64,000 bases of DNA from Mesorhizobium sp. SARCC-RB16n (GCF_008520305.1 NZ_ML703268.1:86424-150423); one strand, 5' to 3'; numbered from the stretch's first letter, positions 52,002-61,210 are shown. Program-made: numbers and translations. The notes: generated from the sequence alone by a model not told the origin.

Positions 52002-53020
52002 TGTTCCTCACCGGCCCGCGCAACCTCATATCGGACGTTGCCGGCCTGCGCGTTGGCAATGCTGCCGATGCCAGGCTGAAGTCCGGCGTGACGACTGTCC
52101 TTTGCGACGAGCCGGCGGTGGCGGGGGTCCAGATTCTTGGCGGCGCGCCGGGCACTCGCGAGACGGATTTGCTGGAACCGCACAATTCTATCGAGACAAT
52201 CCATGCCGTTGTGCTGTCAGGCGGCTCGGCTTTCGGCCTCGATGCCGCGTCCGGCGTGCAGGCCGCGCTGCGCGAACGCGGGATCGGCTTCGAGGTGGGC
52301 GGCTTCCGGGTGCCAATCGTGCCGGCGGCAATCCTGTTCGACCTGCGCAATGGCGGCGACAAGGATTGGGGCCGTTATCCGCCCTATCGCGACCTCGGCT
52401 ACGAGTCGGTGCAGGCTGCCGCCGTCGATTTCCAGCTTGGCACGGCCGGCGCCGGTACCGGCGCGCTGACTTCGGGGCTGAAGGGCGGCCTGGGTTCCGC
52501 CTCGACGCTGCTGGACAATGGCGTCACCATCGGCGCGCTGGCCGCCGTCAACCCGACCGGCTCGGTGACCGTCGGGCCCACCCGCCATTTCTGGGCAGCA
52601 CCGTTCGAGATCGGCGATGAATTCGGCGGGCTCGGTTATCCCTCGCCCATGCCCGAAAACGCCACGCGGATTTTGCTGAAATACCGCGACAAGGATCACG
52701 GGCGGATGGAAACCGGCGGCAACACGACCATTGCGGTCATTGCCACGGACGCGGTCCTTACCAAGGCCGCCGCGAAACGCCTGGCGATTTCGGCGCATGA
52801 CGGCTTCGTGCGTGCCATCTGGCCGACCCATACGCCGGCCGACGGCGACCTGGTGTTCGCGCTGGCCACCGGCAGGAGCGGGATCGAACTGAGCGCCGAC
52901 GCGGCAGTCGACCTCTATGCCGCGGCCGGCGCCACCATGGCGCGCGCCATCAGCCGCGGCGTGTTTGCCGCGACGCCAGCCGGCAACGATCTGTTTCCCG
53001 TCTGGTCGTCGCGTCGCTAG
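52001..53020 (+). CDS. P1-family (DmpA/S58) N-terminal nucleophile peptidase
   Basis: The 339-residue protein shows the P1 family pattern: DVAGLRVGNAADARLKSGVTTVL at the start, AVVLSGGSAFGLDAASGVQAAL, and GGNTTIAVIATDAVLTKAAAKRLA, where a Thr (or Ser) after GGN is the residue for self-cleavage and catalysis in the family. DmpA relatives release N-terminal residues from peptides or beta-peptides and also act on amides. It is translationally coupled to the binding-protein gene. Together they might serve uptake and hydrolysis of a peptide or amide. Confidence 0.87.
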   Translation: MFLTGPRNLISDVAGLRVGNAADARLKSGVTTVLCDEPAVAGVQILGGAPGTRETDLLEPHNSIETIHAVVLSGGSAFGLDAASGVQAALRERGIGFEVGGFRVPIVPAAILFDLRNGGDKDWGRYPPYRDLGYESVQAAAVDFQLGTAGAGTGALTSGLKGGLGSASTLLDNGVTIGALAAVNPTGSVTVGPTRHFWAAPFEIGDEFGGLGYPSPMPENATRILLKYRDKDHGRMETGGNTTIAVIATDAVLTKAAAKRLAISAHDGFVRAIWPTHTPADGDLVFALATGRSGIELSADAAVDLYAAAGATMARAISRGVFAATPAGNDLFPVWSSRR

Positions 53021-53038
53021 TCTGGCTAAGGCCTTCGA

Positions 53039-53293
53039 TCAAACCGGATCGGATTTTTCTTCCTCGAACGTCACCGCGACATCGGAATTCGCGGACAGCC
53101 ACACCTTCTTGCCATCGACCTCGGCAACCAGGGCTAGGGAAATATAGTGGTGATGGCCCTTGTGAGCGCCCTCGCCGCTGTCGGCCTTGGTCAGCTTGAT
53201 GCGCTGGCCATCGACCTTGTCGACGGTGCCGATATGCACGCCGTCGGCGCCGACGACTTCCATGTGCTCACGAATTTTGCTGGTGTCGGTCAT
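53039..53293 (-). CDS. DUF2171 family protein
   Basis: The 84-residue soluble protein has the DUF2171 pattern: IREHMEVVGADGVHIGTVDKVDGQRIKLTKAD, then HKGHHHYISLALVAEVDGKKVWLS, similar to a PRC-barrel-like small beta fold. Function unknown. ATG at 53293 has GGAGA about 7 nt upstream. It converges with the P1 peptidase gene. Confidence 0.82.
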   Translation of the reverse strand: MTDTSKIREHMEVVGADGVHIGTVDKVDGQRIKLTKADSGEGAHKGHHHYISLALVAEVDGKKVWLSANSDVAVTFEEEKSDPV

Positions 53294-53568
53294 GTCAGGT
53301 TCTCCATTGGGGTGGTTGCCATCGGGATTGCCGACAATAACAAATGGCGAGCGGATTGGATGCATCGGCTTTGGTTCGCACGACGTTTCATCTGGCGGTC
53401 AACCGCGTCTAATCTCCGCTCATATCCATGCACTCGCCTTCACTCGCCTATGGAATCCGGCTCCATTTCCGCTTGGCCAGCCTCTGTTTGCGCGGCAGCA
53501 ACGTTGAGCATTTTGCCCGCCTCTGTTAGGACGCGGCCAACGCAACGCGAAGCTGGAAATCAATCCGT

Positions 53569-54876
53569 ATGATCCCTCGCTACTCCCGGCCGGAAATGGT
53601 CGCCATCTGGTCGCCCGAAACCCGGTTTCGCATCTGGTTCGAAATCGAGGCCCATGCCTGCGACGCGCTGGCCGAACTGGGCGTCATCCCCAAGGAAGCG
53701 GCCAAAACCATCTGGGAAAAGGGAAGCGCGGCGGAATTCGACGTCGAGAAGATCGACGCGATCGAGCGCGTCACCAAGCATGACGTCATCGCCTTCCTCA
53801 CCCATCTTGCCGAATTCGTCGGGCCCGACGCGCGCTTCATCCATCAGGGCATGACGTCTTCGGACGTGCTCGACACCTGCTTTGCGGTGCAGCTCACCCG
53901 CGCCAGCGACATCCTGCTCGCCGACATCGATGCGTTGCTTGCAGCGCTCAAGCGCCGCGCCTTCGAGCACAAAGACACCGTCACCATCGGCCGCAGCCAC
54001 GGCATCCATGCCGAGCCGACCACCTTCGGCATCAAGCTGGCGCAGGCCTATGCCGAATTCTCGCGCTGCCGCGAGCGGCTGGTGCACGCGCGCGAGGATA
54101 TCGCGACCTGCGCAATCTCCGGGGCTGTCGGCACCTTCGCCAACATCGAGCCCTATGTCGAGGAGCATGTTGCCCAAAAGCTGGGCCTGAAGCCGGAACC
54201 AGTATCGACGCAAGTGATCCCGCGCGACCGCCACGCCATGTTCTTCGCCACGCTCGGCGTCATCGCCTCCTCGATCGAGAGGCTGGCGATCGAGGTCCGG
54301 CATCTGCAGCGCACCGAAGTGCTGGAAGCGGAAGAGTATTTTTCGCCGGGTCAGAAAGGCTCTTCGGCGATGCCGCACAAGCGCAATCCGGTGCTGACGG
54401 AAAACCTCACTGGCCTAGCCCGCATGGTGCGTTCCATGGCGTTGCCGGCGATGGAGAACGTGGCGCTCTGGCACGAGCGCGACATCTCACACTCCTCGGT
54501 CGAACGCATGATCGGCCCAGACGCCACCGTGACGCTCGATTTCGCGCTGTCACGTCTGACCAGCGTCATCGACAAGCTCGTCGTCTATCCCGAGAACATG
54601 CTGAACAACATGAACAAGTTCCGCGGCCTGGTGCATTCCCAACGCGTGATGCTTGCGCTTACGCAGGCCGGCTTGTCGCGCGAGGACTCCTACCGGCTGG
54701 TGCAGCGCAATGCCATGAAAGTGTGGGAACAAGGCGCTGATTTCCTTGAGGAACTTCTGGCCGACAAGGAAGTGACCGCAGCGCTGCCGGAGGCGCAAAT
54801 CCGCGAGAAATTCGACCTTGGTTATCACACCAAGCACGTCGACACGATCTTCAAGCGGGTGTTCGGAGAGGCGTGA
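53569..54876 (+). CDS. purB: Adenylosuccinate lyase
   Basis: The 435-residue enzyme has the lyase signatures: MVAIWSPETRFRIWFEIEAHACDALA near the N terminus, IHQGMTSSDVLDTCF, TVTIGRSHGIHAEPTTFG (catalytic His) and GSSAMPHKRNP (mobile loop with the catalytic Ser) around residues 263-273. PurB splits succinyl-AICAR to AICAR and adenylosuccinate to AMP, plus fumarate. ATG at 53569 has GGAAA upstream. It is the first of the purine genes in this window. Confidence 0.96.
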   Translation: MIPRYSRPEMVAIWSPETRFRIWFEIEAHACDALAELGVIPKEAAKTIWEKGSAAEFDVEKIDAIERVTKHDVIAFLTHLAEFVGPDARFIHQGMTSSDVLDTCFAVQLTRASDILLADIDALLAALKRRAFEHKDTVTIGRSHGIHAEPTTFGIKLAQAYAEFSRCRERLVHAREDIATCAISGAVGTFANIEPYVEEHVAQKLGLKPEPVSTQVIPRDRHAMFFATLGVIASSIERLAIEVRHLQRTEVLEAEEYFSPGQKGSSAMPHKRNPVLTENLTGLARMVRSMALPAMENVALWHERDISHSSVERMIGPDATVTLDFALSRLTSVIDKLVVYPENMLNNMNKFRGLVHSQRVMLALTQAGLSREDSYRLVQRNAMKVWEQGADFLEELLADKEVTAALPEAQIREKFDLGYHTKHVDTIFKRVFGEA

Positions 54877-54880
54877 GGAT

Positions 54881-54920
54881 AGCGTCTTTGTCCCCGTATA
54901 GTGACGGGGACAAAGACGCT
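54881..54920. terminator. Perfect 17-bp inverted repeat between purB and the VOC gene
   Basis: AGCGTCTTTGTCCCCGT (54881-54897) pairs with its exact complement at 54904-54920 across a 6-nt loop. It lies between convergent genes 4 nt after the purB stop. There is no T-run on either strand, so it is a structural or Rho-assisted bidirectional terminator. Confidence 0.6.
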
Positions 54921-54941
54921 CGCGCCGACGGCTTTCGCCAA

Positions 54942-55754
54942 TCAAGCCTTGCCAGGCACGGTCCTGATCACCGTGCCCCAGGGGTCCTCACGGATTGTTT
55001 CGCCGCTCACATTGTCCGAACGCATCTCTACCCAGGCAAGCCCCGAGCGGGACAGATCGCGGCGACCGGCGCCGGCGCTCTGCCAGGCATTGGCGCCGAT
55101 GTGGTGGTGGTAATGGCCGGACGACAGGAACACCGCCTGGCCGCCATATTTGGCGACCGTGTCGAAGCCGAATTCCTGGTTCCACCAGGCTTCGGCCTCT
55201 TCCGGCCTGCCGACGCGCAGATGGACATGGCCGACAATGCTGTTTTCCGGCGCGCCCTGCCAGCCCGCATCGCCGGCCGGCACTTCGGCAACGACAGAAG
55301 GAATGTTCATCCGCTCGGTCGCCATGGCGATCTTGTCGCCGTTCCATTTCCAGTCCTGCGGTCGGCGGTCGGCATAAATCTCGATGCCGTTGCCCTCCGG
55401 ATCGGTCATGTAGAGTGCTTCGCTGACCAGATGGTCCGAAGCACCCTCGATGGCAATCTTGTCTGCGATGGCGTGGTTGATCCAGCGGCCGAGATCGGCG
55501 CGGCTGGGCAGCAGGAAGGCCGTGTGGAAGAGGCCGGCACTGCGCGGATCGTCCGGCTTGGCGGACACGTCCGGTTCAAGCACCAGTAGCGGACGCTCGG
55601 CAGCGCCCAAGGTGATCGCGCCATCTGCGCGGCTCAGTTCCTGCAAGCCGACCACCCGGCGGTAGTAGGCCGCGAGGCTCTCGGCATCACGCGCCTTCAG
55701 CCCAACCCGGGCGACGCTCACCGGCGTGGTGGCGGCAAATGGCAGTTCGCTCAT
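54942..55754 (-). CDS. VOC family protein, CatE-like (catechol-2,3-dioxygenase type)
   Basis: The 270-residue protein has two VOC modules: SVARVGLKARDAESLAAYYRRVVGL with HTAFLLPSRADL, and VGHVHLRVGRPEEAEAWWNQEFGFD with GHYHHHIGANAW. Metal ligands would be His in FHTAFLL/GHVHLRV and Glu in IEIYADRRP. Similar proteins are annotated as catechol-2,3-dioxygenase-like; the ring-cleaving activity is not proven for this set. It converges with purB. The first ATG (55757) is also possible. Confidence 0.85.
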   Translation of the reverse strand: MSELPFAATTPVSVARVGLKARDAESLAAYYRRVVGLQELSRADGAITLGAAERPLLVLEPDVSAKPDDPRSAGLFHTAFLLPSRADLGRWINHAIADKIAIEGASDHLVSEALYMTDPEGNGIEIYADRRPQDWKWNGDKIAMATERMNIPSVVAEVPAGDAGWQGAPENSIVGHVHLRVGRPEEAEAWWNQEFGFDTVAKYGGQAVFLSSGHYHHHIGANAWQSAGAGRRDLSRSGLAWVEMRSDNVSGETIREDPWGTVIRTVPGKA

Positions 55755-55996
55755 CATTGTCTCCGTTGCGGCGACGCTCGATGAAACCCCAAAGCCAGGA
55801 GCCCCGTGCCGCCGATCATTATACGTCGTGTCAGCGCCAAAATCCGGTCTTCCACGGCTGTTTCGTTCCTGACAGACATCGTCGATCGCTATCGTTCACA
55901 CAAGACGGCGAAAAGCGAACATGGTGTTCACCATTGCGAGCGTAAGCGCGTCCATCAACGGTTGCATGAGACAATCGCGCTCGCTATCTCAGCGCC

Positions 55997-56551
55997 ATGA
56001 AAGTCAAGGACGCAGATATTCTGATCATTCCCGGATACACCAATTCCGGGCCCGAGCATTGGCAGACGCGCTGGCAATCGAAACTGTCGACGGCGCGTCG
56101 TGTGGAGCAGGCCGAATGGTCGAAGCCGGTGCGCGAGGACTGGACGGCGAGCGTGGCCAAAGCGGTCAACGAGGCCGAGAGACCTGTTGTTCTCGTCGCC
56201 CATTCGCTTGGAGTGGCCGCGGCCGTACAAGCCATACCGCAATTTCAGAAGCCGGTCGCCGGCGCCTTCTTCGTGGCACCGCCCGACGTCGCCAATCCCA
56301 CGATCAAACCGAAGCATCTGATGACCTTCGGCCCTTATCCGCGTGAGCCGCTGCCGTTTCCCTCCATCGTGATCGCCAGCCGCAACGATCCCTTCTGCCC
56401 CTTCGATGTCGCCGAGGACATCGCGGGCGCTTGGGGCTCGCTGTTCATAGACGCCGGCGAGACCGGCCATCTCAGCGAGGATTCGGGCTTTGGCCCCTGG
56501 CCCGAGGGATCGATGACCTTCGCCAAATTCCTGACGGACCTGAAGGCTTAG
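55997..56551 (+). CDS. RBBP9/YdeN-type serine hydrolase
   Basis: The 184-residue protein has the RBBP9-like alpha/beta hydrolase fold: DILIIPGYTNSGPEHWQTRWQ, the nucleophile in VLVAHSLGVAAA, FFVAPPDV, and the acid/His pair in IASRNDPFCPF and DAGETGHLSED. Such small hydrolases act on esters of unknown identity in the cytoplasm. The start ATG at 55997 lacks a strong ribosome-binding site. It converges with the HpcH/HpaI-type aldolase gene. Confidence 0.88.
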   Translation: MKVKDADILIIPGYTNSGPEHWQTRWQSKLSTARRVEQAEWSKPVREDWTASVAKAVNEAERPVVLVAHSLGVAAAVQAIPQFQKPVAGAFFVAPPDVANPTIKPKHLMTFGPYPREPLPFPSIVIASRNDPFCPFDVAEDIAGAWGSLFIDAGETGHLSEDSGFGPWPEGSMTFAKFLTDLKA

Positions 56552-56570
56552 CGTCCGTGGTCGCGGCGCG

Positions 56571-57344
56571 TCAGGCGCCGATGGAATCCTTGATGCCCTT
56601 GAGCAGGGTCTTCGCGCCCAACGAAATCAGCGCATGTTCGGAGCCCGTGGCGAGCAGGCGGTAGCCCATCGACACGACGCGGCCGGCGATAGCCGGTTCG
56701 ACGACGTAGATCGCCGCATGCTTGCCGGCCTTGCGGGTGCGCTCGGCAACCGAGGCCACGGTCTCCATCATGCTTTCGAGCGTCGAATTGACCGTGGCGC
56801 CGTTCGTCCAGGCGATCGAGAAATCCGATGGGCCGAGGAAGATGCCGTCGATGCCGGGCGTGTCCAGGATGCCGTCAAGCGCATCGAGCGCGGGGCGCGT
56901 CTCGACCATAGCAAAGGCCATGGTGCGCTGATTGGTGTCACGCAGCCATTCGGCATAGTCGCCCTTGCCATGGCGGGGGAAGGCATAGGTCGGGCCCCAC
57001 GAGCGCTCGCCGACCGGGGGATATTTCATGGCCGCGGCGAACAGCTTTGCATCGGCCACCGAGTTGACCATCGGCGCAATGACCGCTTCGGCGCCGAAAT
57101 CGAGAGCCCGGCTGGCCATGTCGAAACGGCCAACGGGTATGCGCACCAGTGCCGGCTTGCCCAGAGCCAGCACCGGCGCCAGGCCGCGCAGGACGCTGTC
57201 CTCGTGATGGCCGCCATGCTGCATGTCGAGCGTGACGGCATCGAAGTCTTGCCTGGCGAGGATTTCCACGGTCAGGGCGTCCGGCACGCCCGACCAGGCA
57301 GTGACCAGCGTTTCATCTGCGGCAAGGCGGGACTTCAGGGACAT
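56571..57344 (-). CDS. HpcH/HpaI family aldolase
   Basis: The 257-residue protein is a class II pyruvate-type aldolase: AWSGVPDALTVEILARQDFDAVTLDMQHG at the N terminus (metal/Arg region), PVGRFDMASRALDFGAEAVIAPMVNS, GERSWGPTYAFPRHG, and VETRPALDALDGILDTPGIDGIFLGPSDFS with the metal-binding Glu and Asp. The family cleaves 4-hydroxy-2-ketoacids to pyruvate and an aldehyde. It stands alone. A terminator of the neighbouring gene lies at 57402. Confidence 0.9.
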   Translation of the reverse strand: MSLKSRLAADETLVTAWSGVPDALTVEILARQDFDAVTLDMQHGGHHEDSVLRGLAPVLALGKPALVRIPVGRFDMASRALDFGAEAVIAPMVNSVADAKLFAAAMKYPPVGERSWGPTYAFPRHGKGDYAEWLRDTNQRTMAFAMVETRPALDALDGILDTPGIDGIFLGPSDFSIAWTNGATVNSTLESMMETVASVAERTRKAGKHAAIYVVEPAIAGRVVSMGYRLLATGSEHALISLGAKTLLKGIKDSIGA

Positions 57345-57401
57345 CTAATCTTTTTCCTTGTTAGGATCGCATTTTCAGCCGGAAACCGCCGCAAAGGCAA
57401 A

Positions 57402-57429
57402 GAAAAACCGCCCGGCTTGGCCGGGCGGT
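57402..57429 (-). terminator. Terminator after the ATPase zeta gene
   Basis: ACCGCCCGGC (57407-57416) and GCCGGGCGGT (57420-57429) form a 10-bp stem around TTG. On the minus strand it is followed by TTTTTC, 24 nt beyond the DUF1476 stop. It ends transcription of that gene before the aldolase gene start. Confidence 0.88.
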
Positions 57430-57453
57430 CGATTGGTCCAGTAAGGCGCCGTA

Positions 57454-57774
57454 TCAGGTGTTCTTGATATGCTCGATCGCCTGCGCCATCATTTCGTCCA
57501 TGGTGCGGCGGATCTGATGATCGGACTGCTCGACGCCGGCAGCATCGAAATCCCTGCGGATCTTGCGGAACACATCGTGGTCGCCGGCTTCCTCAATGTC
57601 GGAAACAACGACTTCCTTGGCGTAGGCGTCGGCGTCAGCACCGGATTTTCCGAGCTTTTCGGCGGCCCACAGACCAAGCGCCTTGTTGCGCCGCGCCGAA
57701 GCCTTGAACCGAAGCTCCTCGTCGAATGCAAATTTGCGCTCGAAGCCCTCTTCGCGGTCTTTCATGCTGCTCAT
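57454..57774 (-). CDS. F1-ATPase inhibitor zeta subunit (DUF1476)
   Basis: The 106-residue protein matches DUF1476, known as the zeta inhibitor of the F1Fo-ATPase in Paracoccus and relatives: SSMKDREEGFERKFAFDEEL (N-terminal inhibitory helix), RFKASARRNKALGLWAAEKLG, and a C-terminal helix ending RTMDEMMAQAIEHI. It blocks ATP hydrolysis in the reverse direction. ATG at 57774 has GGAGGG 5 nt upstream. It is monocistronic with a clear terminator and is divergent from purC. Confidence 0.9.
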   Translation of the reverse strand: MSSMKDREEGFERKFAFDEELRFKASARRNKALGLWAAEKLGKSGADADAYAKEVVVSDIEEAGDHDVFRKIRRDFDAAGVEQSDHQIRRTMDEMMAQAIEHIKNT

Positions 57775-58050
57775 GGCGTCCCTCCGGGTCAAATCCGATT
57801 CGTTGGCGGTGGATATGTGTGTTGCCGAAGCACAAACCAAAAGCTCGCGGGCCGGTCAATATGCTTCGTCATATGCTGCGCTGCGGCATTTCAGTCTCGA
57901 AAGCGGTTGATTGGAAGGATTTGCCGATTGAGCAAACGATGTGATTGGGATAGACCCGGCATTGAACGTCACCGTCGCCAAAACTAATTTAGGCGGACGG
58001 ACAGGAAGTGGTCGCTTGCCGCCTGCCCGCAAATCCAGAGAAAAATTCAA

Positions 58051-58845
58051 ATGAAAAATCGCCGCCGCATTTATGAAGGCAAGGCCAAGATCCTCTATGA
58101 GGGGCCGGAACCGGGCACGCTGATCCAGTTCTTCAAGGACGACGCAACCGCGTTCAACAAGAAGAAGCACGAGGTCATCGACGGCAAGGGCGTGCTCAAC
58201 AACCGCATTTCCGAGTACATCTTCAATCATTTGAACCGCATGGGCATTCCGACCCACTTCATCCGCCGGCTCAACATGCGCGAGCAGCTGATCAAGGAAG
58301 TCGAGATCATCCCGCTCGAAGTGGTGGTGCGCAATGTCGCCGCCGGTTCGCTGTCCAAGCGCCTCGGCATCGAGGAAGGCACCGTTTTGCCGCGCTCGAT
58401 CATCGAATTCTACTACAAGGCCGACGCGCTGGACGATCCCATGGTTTCGGAAGAGCATGTCACGGCGTTCGGCTGGGCAAGCCCGCAGGAGATCGACGAC
58501 ATCATGGCGCTGGCCATCCGCGTCAACGATTTCCTCTCCGGCCTGTTCATGGGCGTCGGCATCCAACTCGTCGACTTCAAGATCGAGTGCGGTCGCCTGT
58601 TCGAGGGCGACATGATGCGCATCGTCGTGGCCGACGAGATTTCGCCGGACTCTTGCCGCCTGTGGGACGTGGCGACGCAGGACAAGCTCGACAAGGACCG
58701 TTTCCGCCGCGACATGGGCGGCCTCGTCGAGGCCTATCAGGAAGTCGCACGCCGCCTCGGCATCATGAACGAGAACGAGCCGCCGCGCCCGACCGGCCCG
58801 GTGCTCGTCGCCTCGACCGACGGCCTCAAAGGCAAGCCGCACTGA
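58051..58845 (+). CDS. purC: Phosphoribosylaminoimidazole-succinocarboxamide synthase
   Basis: The 264-residue enzyme has the PurC features: [20 protein letters not shown] (ATP loop), FKDDATAFN, ligand-binding [20 protein letters not shown], and [32 protein letters not shown] near the C-terminal third. PurC joins CAIR with aspartate to SAICAR. It is the first gene of the purC-purS-purQ run. Size is normal for alphaproteobacteria. Confidence 0.96.
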   Translation: MKNRRRIYEGKAKILYEGPEPGTLIQFFKDDATAFNKKKHEVIDGKGVLNNRISEYIFNHLNRMGIPTHFIRRLNMREQLIKEVEIIPLEVVVRNVAAGSLSKRLGIEEGTVLPRSIIEFYYKADALDDPMVSEEHVTAFGWASPQEIDDIMALAIRVNDFLSGLFMGVGIQLVDFKIECGRLFEGDMMRIVVADEISPDSCRLWDVATQDKLDKDRFRRDMGGLVEAYQEVARRLGIMNENEPPRPTGPVLVASTDGLKGKPH

Positions 58846-58888
58846 TAGCGGCTTGCGCCCCAACATTCAGAACAGGAGCATGTCCAGC

Positions 58889-59131
58889 GTGATCAAGGCC
58901 CGCATTACCGTCACCCTCAAGAACGGCGTTCTGGACCCCCAAGGCAAGGCAATCGAACATGCGCTGTCGGGGTTAGGCTTCGATGGCGTCGGCGCGGTGC
59001 GGCAGGGCAAGGTGTTCGACGTCGAACTGGCGGAAAGCGACAAGGCCAAGGCCGAAGCCGACCTCAAGGCCATGTGCGACAAGCTGCTGGCGAACACGGT
59101 GATCGAGAATTATAGTGTGACACTTACCTGA
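58889..59131 (+). CDS. purS: Phosphoribosylformylglycinamidine synthase subunit PurS
   Basis: The 80-residue protein is PurS, the small subunit that bridges PurL and PurQ in the split FGAM synthase: KARITVTLKNGVLDPQGKAIEHAL and GFDGVGAVRQGKVFDVEL. I prefer GTG at 58889, giving a family-typical start and leaving AGGAG 10 nt upstream; the ATG at 58880 is only 1 nt from AGGAG. It lies between purC and purQ; purL is not in the window. Confidence 0.9.
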   Translation: MIKARITVTLKNGVLDPQGKAIEHALSGLGFDGVGAVRQGKVFDVELAESDKAKAEADLKAMCDKLLANTVIENYSVTLT

Positions 59132-59149
59132 GGTTGTGTCGGAGGCAGT

Positions 59150-59405
59150 ATGCCGGAAGTCACGAATGAGTTGATGTTTGAGTTGCTGAAGCGCGTGCAT
59201 CACGAAATTGGTGAGCTTTCGTCAGGATGTTTCCGAGACGAAACGGGAATTGAATGTTATGCGGGGTCACATGGTGGCAACGCAAAGTGACATCCATAAC
59301 ATCTATGGCATTCTCGCCCGCCAGGATGATCGACTTGAACGCATAGAACGCCGTCTCGACCTGCGCGAACTTGCCGAAGCTCAGAGGCCTTACGAACCAA
59401 AATGA
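59150..59405 (+). pseudogene. Frameshifted small coiled-coil-type protein between purS and purQ
   Basis: ATG at 59150 has GGAGG upstream and opens a frame encoding MPEVTNELMFELLKRVHHEI, which then goes out of register near 59208. From there the next frame codes FRQDVSETKRELNVMRGHMV, then [20 protein letters not shown], to a stop at 59405. The two parts read as one heptad-rich protein of about 85 residues with a one-base shift between them. The last codons overlap the purQ ATG (ATGA). A sequencing error or a genuine frameshift would look the same here. Confidence 0.7.
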
Positions 59406-60070
59406 AATCAGCCGTCGTCCTTCTCCCTGGCCTCAATCGCGACCGCGACATGATTGCCGCGCTGACCAAGATTTCCGGACAGGCTCCCGCAACCGTCTGG
59501 CAGACCGACACCGAAATCCCCGATGTCGACCTGATCACCATCCCCGGCGGCTTTTCTTTCGGTGACTATCTGCGCTGCGGCGCGATCGCGGCGCGCATGC
59601 CGGTAATGCGGGCGGTCGCCGAAAAGGCGGCCAAGGGCGTCATGGTCATCGGCGTCTGCAACGGGTTCCAGATCCTGGTCGAGGCCGGACTGCTGCCGGG
59701 CGCCTTGATGCGGAACTCCTCGCTGAAATTCGTTTGCCGGCAGGTGAAACTGCAGATCACCAACGCCAACACCATGTTCACCCGCCGCTATCAGCCGGGC
59801 CAGATCATCCGCTCGCCAGTGGCGCATCATGACGGCAATTACTTTGCCGACGCCGACACGCTTGCCCGTCTCGAAGGCGAAGGCCAGGTGGTGTTCCGTT
59901 ATGCGGAAGGCACCAATCCGAACGGCTCGATCAACGACATTGCCGGCATCGTCAGTAAACAAGGCAATGTGCTTGGCTTGATGCCGCATCCGGAGAACCT
60001 GATAGAAGCAGCGCATGGTGGCAATGACGGCCGGGCGCTGTTCGAAGGTGCCTTGGGCATTGCCGCTTGA
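59402..60070 (+). CDS. purQ: Phosphoribosylformylglycinamidine synthase subunit PurQ
   Basis: The 222-residue class I glutamine amidotransferase has the catalytic Cys in [11 protein letters not shown] (around residue 86), [17 protein letters not shown], and the His/Glu pair in [12 protein letters not shown] near the C terminus. PurQ supplies ammonia from glutamine to PurL in FGAM synthesis. ATG at 59402 overlaps the TGA of the frameshifted upstream gene by 4 nt, so it was co-translated in the intact form. Confidence 0.96.
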   Translation: MKSAVVLLPGLNRDRDMIAALTKISGQAPATVWQTDTEIPDVDLITIPGGFSFGDYLRCGAIAARMPVMRAVAEKAAKGVMVIGVCNGFQILVEAGLLPGALMRNSSLKFVCRQVKLQITNANTMFTRRYQPGQIIRSPVAHHDGNYFADADTLARLEGEGQVVFRYAEGTNPNGSINDIAGIVSKQGNVLGLMPHPENLIEAAHGGNDGRALFEGALGIAA

Positions 60071-60134
60071 AGTTTGCAACCGCAACCTTGAGAATTGCGG
60101 CAATTCAAAATCATAGCGTGAGGGAGAGACGGTC

Positions 60135-60800
60135 ATGAAACTCTATTCGCGGCCGTTGTCGCCCTACTCTTCGATCGTGCGGGCACTAGCCTATATCAAG
60201 GACGTGCCGCTCAAGATCATCGCGCCGCCGCCGGGTTTTCCGATCCCCGAAGAGTTTCGCGCCATCTCGCCGATGAACCGGATTCCGGTTCTGATCACCG
60301 GCTCGGGCGAAACGATCGTCGAATCGGTTGTCATCGCCGAATATCTCGAGGAGCGGTTTCCCGAACCGGCACTGTTGCCGCCCGATTCGAAGGACCGCGC
60401 GCTGGTGCGCATGTTCGCCCGCATCACCGATCTCGATGTGCTCACACCGACAATGAAGCTTTTCGAGTTGCATTTCGTGCCGAAGCGCAACAATGCCGAG
60501 ATCGACGCCCAATTCGCCCGGCTCCACCATGGGCTGGCTGCTGTCGAGGCGCGCATGGCGCAAGGCCCCTTCGCGCTCGGTAGCGCCATCAGCTTTGCCG
60601 ATGCCTGGCTGACGCCGACGCGGTTCATCTTCAACAATTTCCGCGCCATGACCGGCCGGCACGACCTGCTCGACGCCTATCCCAAATTTGATGCCTACGA
60701 GCAGATCGCCTCGCAGCATCCTGCATTGTCCAGGGTATGGGGCGAGATGACCGACGGCCTGAAGATATTCCTGTCCGAACTCGAAATGGGTGCCGCTTGA
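60135..60800 (+). CDS. Glutathione S-transferase family protein
   Basis: The 221-residue protein has an N-terminal thioredoxin-fold GST domain (KLYSRPLSPYSSIVRALAYI, AISPMNRIPVLITGSGETIVESVVIAEYLEE with the SxE glutathione motif) and a C-terminal helical domain (about residues 88-215). The catalytic Ser/Tyr is in SPYSS. Cytoplasmic. It is separate from the purine genes by 64 nt and overlaps the next gene by 4 nt. Confidence 0.9.
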   Translation: MKLYSRPLSPYSSIVRALAYIKDVPLKIIAPPPGFPIPEEFRAISPMNRIPVLITGSGETIVESVVIAEYLEERFPEPALLPPDSKDRALVRMFARITDLDVLTPTMKLFELHFVPKRNNAEIDAQFARLHHGLAAVEARMAQGPFALGSAISFADAWLTPTRFIFNNFRAMTGRHDLLDAYPKFDAYEQIASQHPALSRVWGEMTDGLKIFLSELEMGAA

Positions 60801-61204
60801 TCAAGACGAAGACGATCGCCATCGTCGCCGCGGCGGGGTTTGCGCTGGCATCGTGCCAGTCGAGCCCCAAGAGCACGCCCGTGCCGTCGGGCAAAAGCGC
60901 AGCGCTGCTGGCCATGGAACAGGTGGCGATATCGGCCCACAAATGCTGGATCGCCAGCAAGGACCCGGCCTTCAAGCAGTATCAGATGGCTAATGAGCTG
61001 AACTCGTTCAGCGGCACGCCGCGCTTCCTTCTGGTGCCGGCCAAGCACTATGGCGGCAAACCGTTGCTGGTCGTGCAGGCGCAAGGGAGTTCAAGCCGCG
61101 TCGACGTCTTCGGACCGTTGATGAACGACCCGCTTGGCGCACGCATCAGCTCGGATGTCGCGCGCTGGCAGGCGGGCAATCCGGCCTGCGCAGCCACCGC
61201 CTGA
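60797..61204 (+). CDS. Small lipoprotein of unknown function
   Basis: The 135-residue product starts (M)IKTKTIAIVAAAGFALASC, a lipoprotein signal with lipobox ALASC (Cys20), followed by a Ser/Pro/Lys-rich stretch and a domain with two cysteines (HKCWIAS, NPACAA). It has no recognised family. The apparent start is TTG at 60797 overlapping the preceding TGA, so translation would depend on re-initiation after the GST gene. No good alternative ATG exists upstream of the signal. Confidence 0.72.
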   Translation: MIKTKTIAIVAAAGFALASCQSSPKSTPVPSGKSAALLAMEQVAISAHKCWIASKDPAFKQYQMANELNSFSGTPRFLLVPAKHYGGKPLLVVQAQGSSSRVDVFGPLMNDPLGARISSDVARWQAGNPACAATA

Positions 61205-61210
61205 GCCGCC

